DNA of 64,000 nucleotides from NCBI GenBank assembly GCA_965204775.1, contig CBDBFH010000029.1, positions 186,001-250,000 on the forward strand, read 5' to 3'. The position numbers were made by a program, and so were the translations under genes. Numbering within the stretch: the first letter of the stretch is position 1; each line of letters starts with the position of its first letter. The notes beneath the pieces are model-generated. The model did no database searches. It saw only the letters and a program-made list of their open reading frames with translations, and had not been told where the DNA came from. The DNA is from CBDBFH01 sp965204775. Its GTDB lineage: Bacteria > Pseudomonadota > Alphaproteobacteria > JAPOUT01 > G958296285. Shown piece after piece: positions 1-7,796 of this stretch.

Positions 1-42
1 AAGACCGCAAGGCGCAAAACCGCAAGGCGGAAGAGCGCCTAG
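1..42 (+). CDS. 3' end of an upstream gene (partial)
   Basis: Frame 1 is open from the window edge to a TAG at 40-42 and ends in a basic tail with KTARR repeated twice, encoded by a 15-bp repeat. The stop lies 11 nt before the ATG of the following GST gene, so the two could be one operon. A perfect 16-bp palindrome (33-48) spans the stop. Too little remains to identify the product; it may be chance. Confidence 0.35.
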   Translation, partial: KTARRKTARRKSA

Positions 43-53
43 GCGCTCCACCG

Positions 54-818
54 ATGGCAGTGGCAAAAAAGAAGAGAGCGCGCGGCGCTGCAAAGCCCGC
101 GCGCTCCTCTTCGCCTCCTCCGGTCGAACTCTATTACTGGCCGACCCCGAATGGCTGGAAGATTTCGATTATGCTTGAGGAGTGCAAACTCCCCTATGTA
201 ATGAAGCCGGTTAATATCGGGGCCGGGGAGCAGTTCAAGCGCTCGTTTCTGAAATTTTCGCCGAACAACCGAATGCCGGCGCTCATTGATCCGAAGGGTC
301 CGGGGGGGCGTCCGATTGCGATTTTCGAGTCGGGGGCCATCCTGCAATATCTGGGCCGCAAGACGGGCCGGTTCTATCCCGCCGGAGAGCGGGGCCAGGT
401 TGCGGTCGATCAGTGGCTGTTCTGGCAGATGGGCGGATTGGGCCCAATGGCCGGACAGGCCCATCACTTCCGCTTCTATGCCGCAGAGAGGAAACTCGTC
501 TACGCCGTCAAGCGCTACACCGACGAGGTCAACCGCCTCTATGGAGTCATGGACAGGCAGCTGAAAAAGAACAGCTGGCTCGCCGGGCCGCGCTACTCCA
601 TTGCCGACATGGCCGCCTGGCCCTGGGTCGTGCCGTGGAAAATGCAGGGCCAGGAGATCGACGACTTCCCCGCGCTGCGCAAATGGTTCGACCGCATCCG
701 CGCCCGCCCCGCCGTCCAGCGCGGCATGGCGCTGGGCGCCGACTTGCGCAATCGCCCGCAGACCAAGACAGAGCAGGAAAAGGCCCGGAAAATCCTCTTC
801 GGCCAGCGCGCCCGCTAA
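54..818 (+). CDS. Glutathione S-transferase family protein, YfcG/YghU-like
   Basis: Cytosolic thioredoxin-fold protein predicted to use glutathione in disulfide reduction or thiol-peroxidase chemistry. After a Lys/Arg/Pro-rich extension of about 23 residues, the N-terminal domain reads YYWPTPNGWK, matching the Thr-x-Asn active site of the nu-class YfcG group, with the ESGAILQYLG glutathione-binding segment about 75 residues later. The helical C-terminal domain carries WLFWQMGGLGPM and YSIADMAAWPWV, both typical of YfcG. At 254 aa it is longer than E. coli YfcG (about 215 aa), mainly because of the basic N-terminal extension. The exact substrate is unknown. Confidence 0.88.
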   Translation: MAVAKKKRARGAAKPARSSSPPPVELYYWPTPNGWKISIMLEECKLPYVMKPVNIGAGEQFKRSFLKFSPNNRMPALIDPKGPGGRPIAIFESGAILQYLGRKTGRFYPAGERGQVAVDQWLFWQMGGLGPMAGQAHHFRFYAAERKLVYAVKRYTDEVNRLYGVMDRQLKKNSWLAGPRYSIADMAAWPWVVPWKMQGQEIDDFPALRKWFDRIRARPAVQRGMALGADLRNRPQTKTEQEKARKILFGQRAR

Positions 819-930
819 ACGCCGCCGGATAACGTGTTTTTCCCCGCCGTTCGGGCTATAACGCCCTGAAACGCCCCTGAGATAATCTTGAAACGCTCTT
901 GAAACGCTCTGGGCAAATGCGGAGACAGGC

Positions 931-1797
931 ATGGCCGAAGCGCTTGGCGATCTGATCAGCCTGCTCGATCTGGAAGACATCGAGCGCAATCTGTTCCGGG
1001 GCCGCTCGCCGGAAGACTACTTTTCGCGCGTCTTCGGCGGTCAGGTGCTGGGGCAGGCGCTGGTCGCCGCTTCGCGCACCATCGAAGGCGCGCGCGCCTG
1101 CCATTCGCTCCATGCCTATTTTCTGCGCCCCGGCGACCCCAAAATCCCGATCCTCTACGAAGTCGTGCGCAGCCGCGACGGGCGCAGCTTCTCCTCGCGC
1201 CGCGTGATTGCAATCCAGAAGGGCGAGGAGATTTTTCACATGTCCGCCTCGTTCCAGGAAGAGCAGACCGGCCTCGACCACGCCGTCGCCATGCCCCCGA
1301 ATGTGCCGGAGCCCGGCGCAGTCCGGGAAGAAATGACCCGGCGCAAGGAAATCCTCGCCAAAGTGCCCAAAGAGATAGCCACGCATTTTATCCACGAGCG
1401 CCCCATCGAATTGCGCCCCGTCAACCCGGTCGATTTTTTCGATCCCAGGCCCAGCCTTGACCCGCAATATGTCTGGTTTCGGGCCGTCAAGCCTTTGCCC
1501 GGCGATCCGCATATCCATTTATGCGTCCTCGCCTATGCCTCGGACATGACCCTGCTCGACACCTCGCTGACCCCGCACGGACTCAGCTGGTTTTCCGGCA
1601 AGGTCAAAATGGCCAGCATCGATCACGCGATGTGGTTCCACCGCCCGTTCCGGGCCGACCGGTGGCTGCTCTACGTCCAGGACAGCCCCAGCGCCAGCGC
1701 CGCGCGCGGCTTCAACCGCGGCCTGATCTATGCGCAGGACGGAACCCTCGTCGCCTCGGTCGCGCAGGAAGGGCTGATGCGGGTCGCCGGCGTTTAG
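931..1797 (+). CDS. tesB: Acyl-CoA thioesterase II
   Basis: Double hot-dog thioesterase that hydrolyses medium- and long-chain acyl-CoA to free fatty acid and CoA in the cytoplasm. Length (288 aa) matches E. coli TesB (286 aa). The N-terminal half has VFGGQVLGQALVAA and HSLHAYFLRPGDP. The C-terminal half has the catalytic Asp (D205, in YASDMTLL), the SIDHAMWFHRPF block with Ser where E. coli has the active-site Thr, and the catalytic Gln (Q279, in AQEGLMR). The gene converges on mutB and overlaps its stop by 4 bp. The upstream gap holds three copies of TGAAACGCYC. Confidence 0.93.
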   Translation: MAEALGDLISLLDLEDIERNLFRGRSPEDYFSRVFGGQVLGQALVAASRTIEGARACHSLHAYFLRPGDPKIPILYEVVRSRDGRSFSSRRVIAIQKGEEIFHMSASFQEEQTGLDHAVAMPPNVPEPGAVREEMTRRKEILAKVPKEIATHFIHERPIELRPVNPVDFFDPRPSLDPQYVWFRAVKPLPGDPHIHLCVLAYASDMTLLDTSLTPHGLSWFSGKVKMASIDHAMWFHRPFRADRWLLYVQDSPSASAARGFNRGLIYAQDGTLVASVAQEGLMRVAGV

Positions 1798-3974
1798 GCG
1801 TCTTCCCCTTTCCCCAGAACAATATTGTGCCCCAGATGGGAGGCCAGCGCCTGCAGCAGCTCGCAGGCCGCATCGGGCAGACTGGTTCCGGGCGGGAAGA
1901 CCGCCTTGACCCCGGCGGCACGCAATGCGGGAATGTCGCTTGGCGGAATGATCCCCCCGGCGGCCAGCATGATCTGTCCTGCGCCGGTCTCGTCGAGGGC
2001 GGCGCGCAATTCGGGCATGAACACCAGATGTCCGGCGGCCAGCGAACTCACCGCCAGAATATGAACCTTTTCCTCACGCGCCTGCCGGGCGGCTTCCGCC
2101 GGAGTCTGAAACAAAGGCCCGGCAATCACCTCAAAGCCCAGATCGCCCAGCGCCGCCGCCGCCGCCTTCTGTCCCCGGTCATGGCCGTCCTGGCCCAGTT
2201 TGGCAATCAGAATGCGCGGGCGGAAGCCGATCCGCTTCTCAAACGCCTCAAATTGGGCGGCGGCGGCGGCCAGTCCGGGGCCCTCCGCCGCCTCCAGGTA
2301 AACCCCGGAGGCCATGCGCGGCTTCGCCTCATGCCGCCCGAAAACCTTCTCCATCGCCTGCGTCATCTCGCCGACGCTGGCCATCGCCTGCGCCGCCTCG
2401 ACACAGGCCGCAAGCAGATTGCCCGATCCCCCGGCGGCGCAGCGGGTCAAGGCGTCAAGCGTCTCCTGTGTCCTGCCGCCGTCGCGCGCGGCGCGCAGAG
2501 CCTCAAGCCGCGAAACCTGCTTTTGCAAAACCACGCTGTTGTCGATCCGGCGTGTGGCGATCCCGCTCTCCCCGCTCCGGCGGCCTTCGCTCCGGTGACA
2601 ATTGACGCCGATGATCTCGCGCCGCCCGGAATCAATCCGGGCCTGCGCCCGGGCCGCCGCCTCCTCAATGCGGCGCTGCGGCAGGCCCTCGGCAATCGCC
2701 TGCGTCATGCCCCCCGCCGCCTCCACCTCGGCAATATGCGCCCGCGCCCGTCCGGCCAGCGCCCGCGTCAGGCGCTCAATGTGATAACTGCCCCCCCAGG
2801 GATCAATCACCCGGCAGGCGTCGCTCTCCTCTTGCAGGAAGAGCTGCGTGTCGCGGGCGATCCGGGCGCTGAAATCGGTGGGCAGCGCCAGCGCCTCGTC
2901 CAGCGCATTCGTGTGCAGCGACTGCGCCCCCCCCTGCACCGCCGCCATCGCCTCGACGCAGGTGCGCACAACATTGTTGAACGGCTCATCCGCCGCCAGA
3001 CTCCAGCCGGACGTCTGGCAGTGGGCGCGCAGCATCAGCGAGCGCGGGTCGCGCGCCCCGAAGGATTTCATGATCTGCGCCCAGAGCAGGCGGGCGGCCC
3101 GCATTTTGGCCGCCTCAATCAGCGCATCCATGCCGATCCCCCAGAAAAAGGAAAAGCGCGGGGCAAAGGAGTCAATCGGCAGGCCCGCCGCGCAGGCGGC
3201 GCGGACGTAATCCATGCCGTCGGCGAGGGTGTAGGCCAGTTCCAGATCGGCGGTCGCCCCGGCTTCCTGCATGTGGTAGCCGGAAATCGAAATCGCGTTG
3301 AAGCGCGGCATGTGACGGGCGGTGTGGGCGACAATATCGGCGACGATCCGCATCGAAGACTCCGGCGGATAGATATACGTGTTGCGAACCATGAACTCCT
3401 TGAGAATGTCGTTCTGGATCGTGCCGGTGAGTTTTTCATCGGCCACGCCCTGCTCCCGCGCCGCCGCAATATAGAGCGCCATGACCGGGCAGACCGCGCC
3501 GTTCATGGTCATCGAAACGCTCATCGACTCCAGAGGAATTCCTTCGAAGAGGCGCTGCATGTCGAGCAGCGAGTCGATGGCCACCCCGGCCATGCCGACA
3601 TCGGCGGAAACACGGGGGTGGTCGGAGTCGTAGCCGCGATGGGTCGCCAGATCGAAAGCCACCGACAGGCCCTTCTGCCCGGCGGCGAGGTTGCGCCGGT
3701 AGAAGGCGTTGCTCTCTTCGGCGGTCGAGTAACCGGCATATTGGCGGATCGTCCAGGGACGCACGACATACATGCCTGGATAGGGCCCGCGCAAAAAAGG
3801 CGCAATGCCGGGCCATGACCGGGCGGGCTGCTCTTCCCCCGGCCCGTCGGCGGAAAACAGCGCAAGGCCCTCCTCGCTTTCCATGCTTTGGCGCGGCGGC
3901 GCATTCACCCCGCCTCGCCGCCCGGCAAAAAGAGGCAGGGCGGAAAAATCGGGAATTGCGCTCATGGCGCTCAT
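1794..3974 (-). CDS. mutB: Methylmalonyl-CoA mutase, large subunit
   Basis: Adenosylcobalamin-dependent mutase that interconverts methylmalonyl-CoA and succinyl-CoA, linking propionyl-CoA to the TCA cycle. The 726-aa product has the catalytic barrel (GPYPGMYVVRPWTIRQYAGY near residue 85) followed by the C-terminal B12 domain. GQDGHDRG supplies the cobalt-ligating His (H598) in the DxHxxG motif, and SSLAAGHLV and AAGGIIP complete the cobalamin fold. The start overlaps the stop of mutA by 4 bp, so the two are translationally coupled. No epimerase or MeaB chaperone gene is adjacent. Confidence 0.95.
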   Translation of the reverse strand: MSAMSAIPDFSALPLFAGRRGGVNAPPRQSMESEEGLALFSADGPGEEQPARSWPGIAPFLRGPYPGMYVVRPWTIRQYAGYSTAEESNAFYRRNLAAGQKGLSVAFDLATHRGYDSDHPRVSADVGMAGVAIDSLLDMQRLFEGIPLESMSVSMTMNGAVCPVMALYIAAAREQGVADEKLTGTIQNDILKEFMVRNTYIYPPESSMRIVADIVAHTARHMPRFNAISISGYHMQEAGATADLELAYTLADGMDYVRAACAAGLPIDSFAPRFSFFWGIGMDALIEAAKMRAARLLWAQIMKSFGARDPRSLMLRAHCQTSGWSLAADEPFNNVVRTCVEAMAAVQGGAQSLHTNALDEALALPTDFSARIARDTQLFLQEESDACRVIDPWGGSYHIERLTRALAGRARAHIAEVEAAGGMTQAIAEGLPQRRIEEAAARAQARIDSGRREIIGVNCHRSEGRRSGESGIATRRIDNSVVLQKQVSRLEALRAARDGGRTQETLDALTRCAAGGSGNLLAACVEAAQAMASVGEMTQAMEKVFGRHEAKPRMASGVYLEAAEGPGLAAAAAQFEAFEKRIGFRPRILIAKLGQDGHDRGQKAAAAALGDLGFEVIAGPLFQTPAEAARQAREEKVHILAVSSLAAGHLVFMPELRAALDETGAGQIMLAAGGIIPPSDIPALRAAGVKAVFPPGTSLPDAACELLQALASHLGHNIVLGKGEDA

Positions 3975-5107
3975 GGCTTCTTCCCTTCGGCGTTTTGGAA
4001 GAGCGCCCAGGCTTTTTCGGCGAGCATGCGGGTCAGATTCTCGACGTGCCAGGCCCCGCCCGCCGGATCAAGTGTGCGGGCGAGGCGGGCTTCTTTTTGC
4101 AGGATCAATTGCGTGTTGCGGGCAAGCCGCCGGGGGTCGGCGCCGTCGGCGGGCGCGGCGGCGAAGGGGCGGGTGGTGAGGTCGTCGGCTCCGGCGCAGG
4201 CCGCCGCAAACGCCGCCGTGGTGACCCGCAGCGCGTTGGTGTGCGGCTCTTCGGCGGCCATCATCCTTTGCGAGGTGAACAGGTGGAGGCGCATGGCGTG
4301 AGGGTCGCCGCCGCAGCTTTCCAGAACCCGGCCCCAGACAAGGCGCGCCGCGCGAATCTTGGCGATGCTTCCGAAGCAGTCCTGATCGGCGGCGAGGCTC
4401 AGGCGGATCAGTCCGGCGGCTTCCGGCGGCGGCAGTCCGGCGCGCTCCAGCGCCCGCAGCGCCGCCGCGCCGCTTTCCAGCACAAACCCCAGCTCCTGCG
4501 CCGGAGTCGCGCCCGCCTCGTGCCGGGCGTGGCCGGCGGCGAGAAAGATCGTATCCGGCGCGCGGCGCGCGGCGAGGCCGAATCTTGCCGCTTCGTCGGA
4601 GGCGGCAAGGTCAAAATGAATGCGCCCCGGAGAGTCGATCCGCCCCTGTTTGACCGCCTCGGCCAGACTTTGCGCCTCCTCCGGGGCGGCGTCTTCGAGG
4701 CTGAGGGCGGCGCCGTTCAGGGGCAGGCCTTCGAGAACCGGCGCGAAGGGAGCGTCGAGGACAAGGCGAATGGCCCCAGCGGAATGCGCAAGGTCCTCGG
4801 CAATGCGGGAGCGGGAGTCCGGCGCGCCGGTTTCGTGCAATTGGTGGATGCGCCAGGGCGCAGGGGTCTGGTGGACGCCCCGCGTCCAGGGCGGCTGACC
4901 CGGCCAGCCGGAATCCGCGCCGTCCTCCGTCTGTGCGCCAAGCGGGGGAAGGATCAGGCCGTCGGGCGTCTGACGGGCCAGCGCCTCCGGGGCGCGTCCG
5001 GCGCTGGCCTTCTCAAAGGCCCCCGCCCAGTCCGCATAGCCGGCGGGGGGGAAATCCTCCGCCGGGGAAAAGCCCATTTTGCCGTTCCCGCTCATGCCCC
5101 CGATCAT
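3971..5107 (-). CDS. mutA: Methylmalonyl-CoA mutase, small subunit, short form
   Basis: Partner of MutB in the heterodimeric mutase. It shares the mutase barrel (e.g. IRLSLAADQDCFGSIAKIRAARLVWGRVLE and TNALRVTTAAFAAA, which parallel MutB) but ends at 378 residues, right after the helix equivalent to HIERL in MutB. The degenerate B12-like C-terminal domain of the usual subunit of about 600 aa is therefore absent. The ATG may be at 5107 or at the internal Met four codons later. It lies 16 bp downstream of serS on the same strand and overlaps mutB. Confidence 0.85.
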   Translation of the reverse strand: MIGGMSGNGKMGFSPAEDFPPAGYADWAGAFEKASAGRAPEALARQTPDGLILPPLGAQTEDGADSGWPGQPPWTRGVHQTPAPWRIHQLHETGAPDSRSRIAEDLAHSAGAIRLVLDAPFAPVLEGLPLNGAALSLEDAAPEEAQSLAEAVKQGRIDSPGRIHFDLAASDEAARFGLAARRAPDTIFLAAGHARHEAGATPAQELGFVLESGAAALRALERAGLPPPEAAGLIRLSLAADQDCFGSIAKIRAARLVWGRVLESCGGDPHAMRLHLFTSQRMMAAEEPHTNALRVTTAAFAAACAGADDLTTRPFAAAPADGADPRRLARNTQLILQKEARLARTLDPAGGAWHVENLTRMLAEKAWALFQNAEGKKP

Positions 5108-5123
5108 AACCGATCAGAAGGCA

Positions 5124-6383
5124 TTATGGCCGGGGAGAGATCGCCGGTTTGCCGTATATTCGGGCGAGCGGCGCGGGCAGTTCGATTGTGCCGTCCGCTT
5201 TCTGGTTGTTTTCGAGGAGGGCGATCATCGTGCGCCCGGCGGCGAGGGCGGTCCCGTTGAGGGTGTGAAGAAAGGCGGGCCGTGCGCCTTCGGCCTCGCG
5301 CCAGCGCAGGCGCAGGCGGCGCGCCTGATAGTCGGTGCAATTGCTGGCGCTGGTGATCTCGCAAAACGCCCCGCCGGAGCCGCGCCCGGGCATCCAGGCT
5401 TCAAGGTCGTATTTGCGGAAGGCGGGCGCGCCCAGATCGCCGCTCGCGACATCAACCACCCGGTAGGGCAGGGCGAGGCCGTCGAAGATCCGGCGCTCGA
5501 TGCGCAGGAGATTCTCGTGCTCGGCCTCGCTGTCTTCGGGGCGGCAGAGGACGACCATCTCCACTTTCGAGAACTGGTGAACCCGAAAGAGGCCCCGCGT
5601 CGCCCGCCCCGCCGCCCGCTCCGGGCGGTAGCACTGGCTGATCCCCCCCAGCCGAAGCGGCAGGTCGCGGGCGGACAGAATCTCCCCGGCATGGAGGCCG
5701 CAGAGCGGTATCTCAGAGGTGGCGATCAGGTGGAGGCCACTGTCCGCGACGGCATAGGCGTTGGCCTCCTCGCCGCGGGGAGCGTAGCCGGCTCCGGCGA
5801 GAATCTCGGTCTTGACGAGTTCCGGGGTCGCGTGAAGGGCGAAGCCTTCATCCTCGATAATGCCCAGCGCGTAGTCCTGCAGCGCCCGTTCCAGCCGAAC
5901 CGCAGGCCCCTTGAGATAGAAAAACCCCGGACCGGAAACCCGGCTGGCAGCGGCAAAGTCGAACAGACCGGCCATTTCCCCCAATTCCACGTGGTCGCGG
6001 GGGGGGAAGCCGAAAGCGGGAATCTCCCCGCTCCGGGCGATTTCCCGCGAGGCGCTTTCATCCGGGCCGGTCGGAGTCTGCGGATGAACGAGATTGGGGA
6101 TCGCGCGCCAGATTTGCCCGGCCTCCTCTTCGACCGCCGCCAGTTCGGCCTCGGACGCTTTCTTGCGCAGCCGCGCCTTGCGCGCCGCCTCGCGCAGCTG
6201 CGCGTCCGCCGCGCGCCGGGCCAGCGCCTTGATCTCCCGGTTGATCGCCTGAAGCCCGGAGGTCAAATGCCGCCGACGCTCTTCCAGCAGCCGAAAGCGG
6301 TCGAGGTCGCAGGCCATGTTCCGGTCGGCGACCGACCGGCGGACCTGCTCATGATTCTCAAAAATAAAACGCCGGTCGAGCAT
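5124..6383 (-). CDS. serS: Seryl-tRNA synthetase
   Basis: Class II synthetase charging tRNA-Ser in the cytoplasm. The start chosen is MLDRRFIFENHEQVRR (6383), because upstream codons run into the tRNA-Ser gene. Residues up to about 110 form the coiled-coil arm that grips the long variable arm of tRNA-Ser. The catalytic domain has a motif-2 region (FRVHQFSKVEMV) and a motif-3-type segment (CEITSASNCTDYQARR). About 419 aa, normal for the family. The first gene of serS-mutA-mutB lies only 20 nt downstream of its cognate tRNA on the same strand. Confidence 0.95.
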   Translation of the reverse strand: MLDRRFIFENHEQVRRSVADRNMACDLDRFRLLEERRRHLTSGLQAINREIKALARRAADAQLREAARKARLRKKASEAELAAVEEEAGQIWRAIPNLVHPQTPTGPDESASREIARSGEIPAFGFPPRDHVELGEMAGLFDFAAASRVSGPGFFYLKGPAVRLERALQDYALGIIEDEGFALHATPELVKTEILAGAGYAPRGEEANAYAVADSGLHLIATSEIPLCGLHAGEILSARDLPLRLGGISQCYRPERAAGRATRGLFRVHQFSKVEMVVLCRPEDSEAEHENLLRIERRIFDGLALPYRVVDVASGDLGAPAFRKYDLEAWMPGRGSGGAFCEITSASNCTDYQARRLRLRWREAEGARPAFLHTLNGTALAAGRTMIALLENNQKADGTIELPAPLARIYGKPAISPRP

Positions 6384-6403
6384 CTTCCCATCTGTGTCAG
6401 GCG

Positions 6404-6493
6404 CGGAGAGGGAGGGATTCGAACCCTCGAGGCGGCTCGACACCGCCTACTCCCTTAGCAGGGGAGCGCCTTCGACCACTCGGCCACCTCTCC
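6404..6493 (-). tRNA. tRNA-Ser(GCU)
   Basis: The reverse complement folds as a class II tRNA: acceptor GGAGAGG pairs with CCTCTCC, the D-arm is TGGCCGAGTGG, the anticodon loop is CTGCTAA (anticodon GCT), there is a long variable arm, and the T-loop is TTCGAAT. The discriminator base is G, as expected for serine. CCA is not encoded. It lies inside the first copy of a 295-bp direct repeat and directly upstream of serS. Confidence 0.95.
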
Positions 6494-6511
6494 CGGAACT
6501 CCAAACCCCGT

Positions 6512-6539
6512 GGATAACTGGTTGCGCCCCCGCGTTCAA
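6512..6539 (-). promoter_or_regulatory. Likely promoter of tRNA-Ser (and serS)
   Basis: On the minus strand TTGAAC, a 16-bp spacer and TTATCC precede the tRNA 5' end by about 20 bp, as expected for a sigma-70-type promoter. In the second repeat copy the -35 has changed to TTAAAC, consistent with decay. Confidence 0.5.
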
Positions 6540-6697
6540 GAATACCCGTTTCCGCCCGATTTATCTCCCGCCGATCAAGATCCGGTGAAAAAGCCCCGCC
6601 CGCTCCGGCAATCGCCTATGATGGGGCGGAGGGGCAGAGAGCCGTCCTGCCCGCGAGACCCCATGTCTGTTCAAGGGCCCGGCTCCCCGCCGGTTTC

Positions 6698-6934
6698 GAG
6701 GCCGGCATCACGGGGCGCAAGCGCTTCCAGACCGCCGCGCGCAGCGCCATGGCCTTTGTCGAACTCACCCCGGCGCGCAAAGCCGGAGACCCCCCCCGCT
6801 TCACCATCAATCCCCTCGCGCTCTGGACGCAAAGCGACCTCGAAGACTATGCAGCCAGCCGCCTGCCTGCCCGCCCGCCTTCGAGGAAGGCGGCGGAATC
6901 TGAAAAAACGCCCCTAAAAACCCTGCAGCGCTAA
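6698..6934 (+). pseudogene. cysH remnant (phosphoadenylyl-/adenylyl-sulfate reductase fragment)
   Basis: This frame reads AGITGRKRFQTAARSAMAFVE and then FTINPLALWTQSDLEDYAASRLP. These match the conserved ITGRKRFQ and INPLAHW..DxxxY segments near the C-terminus of CysH proteins. Everything upstream (nucleotide-binding part) is missing, because the frame joins the 295-bp repeat exactly at its end. The C-terminal Cys region is also absent, and the frame closes in low-complexity sequence at 6934. I read this as a truncated, non-functional relic left by recombination at the repeat boundary. Confidence 0.6.
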
Positions 6935-7450
6935 ACCGTCGTTCCCGCCCCGCAAACCGGGAAAGCATCTGGTGCTCGCTAACGGTCCCCTGTTCAGGCG
7001 CGGAACGTATCTCGTGATCACATCGAACAGCTGCTGACATTCGCCGGGGGGGAGAATCAGAAAGACGAGCCAATTGTCATGCGGCTTGGCCGGATCGGTG
7101 GTGGAAGACGTGGCCCGCGCAATCAGAACGGAAGACCCTGACCAGGGGAGTTCAAAATCAGGGAACTGATTTATATTGAATCCCGTGTAGCGGCCCCGAA
7201 GAGGGGTTTGTTTTCTCGCCGGATATCTGGTGCGAATAGCGACAGCCAGGCGAATGACTTCCTGTTGCGCCTCTACTTTTTTTCTTGAGTTGTTTATCTG
7301 ATTGTAGAGGCTGGTGCCCCCGCCGATAAAAGTGGTGGCAAGCCCCAGAACCATCAGGGCTTCAATCAAAGTCACCCCGCGCTCGCTACTCGCCCCATAG
7401 CTTCTCAAAGAGAGTGAAGTGCTCTTGCGGCCTGGTGCGATAAAGCGCAT
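6914..7450 (-). CDS. Orphan type IV prepilin-like protein
   Basis: A 25-residue basic leader ends in ERG followed by VTLIEALMVLGLATTFIGG, a prepilin peptidase site with the +5 Glu and hydrophobic helix of type IV pilins. The rest (about 150 aa, with Cys in PPGECQQLFDVI) resembles the small globular domain of PilS-type type IVb pilins, although family placement is uncertain. Start chosen: ATG 7450; a TTG five codons upstream is possible. No other pilus gene is nearby. It lies alone between the two tRNA-Ser repeats, and its upstream DNA is AT-richer than the surroundings, which suggests import. Its 3' end overlaps the cysH remnant. Confidence 0.7.
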   Translation of the reverse strand: MRFIAPGRKSTSLSLRSYGASSERGVTLIEALMVLGLATTFIGGGTSLYNQINNSRKKVEAQQEVIRLAVAIRTRYPARKQTPLRGRYTGFNINQFPDFELPWSGSSVLIARATSSTTDPAKPHDNWLVFLILPPGECQQLFDVITRYVPRLNRGPLASTRCFPGLRGGNDGLALQGF

Positions 7451-7706
7451 CTGTTTTACTCGCAACTATAAAAATACTTCTTGAAGTATAATCTTTCCAT
7501 GCTCTTTACCGCTATTGATCCCTAGGTCTTTTTGTTCAACTTCCTGTTAAACAAACGTGAAGTGTTGTGCTATGCCCCTTCATCAATCAATTTCATTAAT
7601 CAACAATGAAGAGGCAGCCTTTAGCCCCGTGAGAGCGGGGAAAAGAAAGTGTCGTCTGGGGGGTGAAAGAGCGTCTAAAGCGTACGCGCTCCCGCCATGC
7701 GGCTGG
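7451..7706. other. AT-rich non-coding stretch upstream of the prepilin gene
   Basis: About 255 bp with clearly lower GC than its neighbours. It holds the palindrome at 7474-7489 and a small inverted repeat (CCCCG/CGGGG) near 7625-7640. I see no convincing coding region. Confidence 0.5.
7474..7489. promoter_or_regulatory. 16-bp palindrome upstream of the prepilin gene
   Basis: ATACTTC-TT-GAAGTAT is a perfect inverted repeat about 25 bp upstream of the prepilin ATG. It overlaps a TATACT (minus strand, 7490-7485) that could be a -10 element, so it is placed like a repressor operator. Confidence 0.4.
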
Positions 7707-7796
7707 CGGAGAGGGAGGGATTCGCGCCTTCGGGGCGGCTCGGCGCCGCTTGCTCCCTTAGCAGGGGAACGCCTTCGACCACTCGGCCACCTATCC
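7707..7796 (-). pseudogene. Decayed tRNA-Ser(GCU) copy
   Basis: Same 90-nt layout as the intact tRNA-Ser at 6404-6493, with the GCT anticodon kept. It has 10 substitutions. One creates a T/C mismatch in the acceptor stem (GGATAGG against CCTCTCC). The T-arm reads GAAGG-CGCGAAT, which loses a stem pair and the invariant TT of the T-loop. The variable arm also changed, and the -35 box upstream is weakened. It is unlikely to be functional. Confidence 0.85.

Larger units (their letters stand above)
6404..6698. repeat. Direct repeat copy A (295 bp, tRNA-Ser plus leader)
   Basis: Aligns without gaps to 7707-8001 (offset 1303) with about 22 mismatches by my count. It carries the intact tRNA-Ser, its promoter and a leader that, at the other copy, opens the SopB/IpgD-like gene. 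A central 100-bp block (6552-6651) is identical in both copies. In this copy the leader runs into a cysH remnant instead of the effector-like gene. Confidence 0.93.

Noticed and set aside
1521..3818. 765-codon plus-strand ORF opposite mutB
   Set aside because: Antisense shadow of a clear mutase gene; its composition is that of a reversed high-GC coding strand and no domain is visible.
7707..7796. Second functional tRNA-Ser
   Set aside because: Acceptor mismatch, lost T-loop TT and weaker -35 make function unlikely, although the anticodon is intact.
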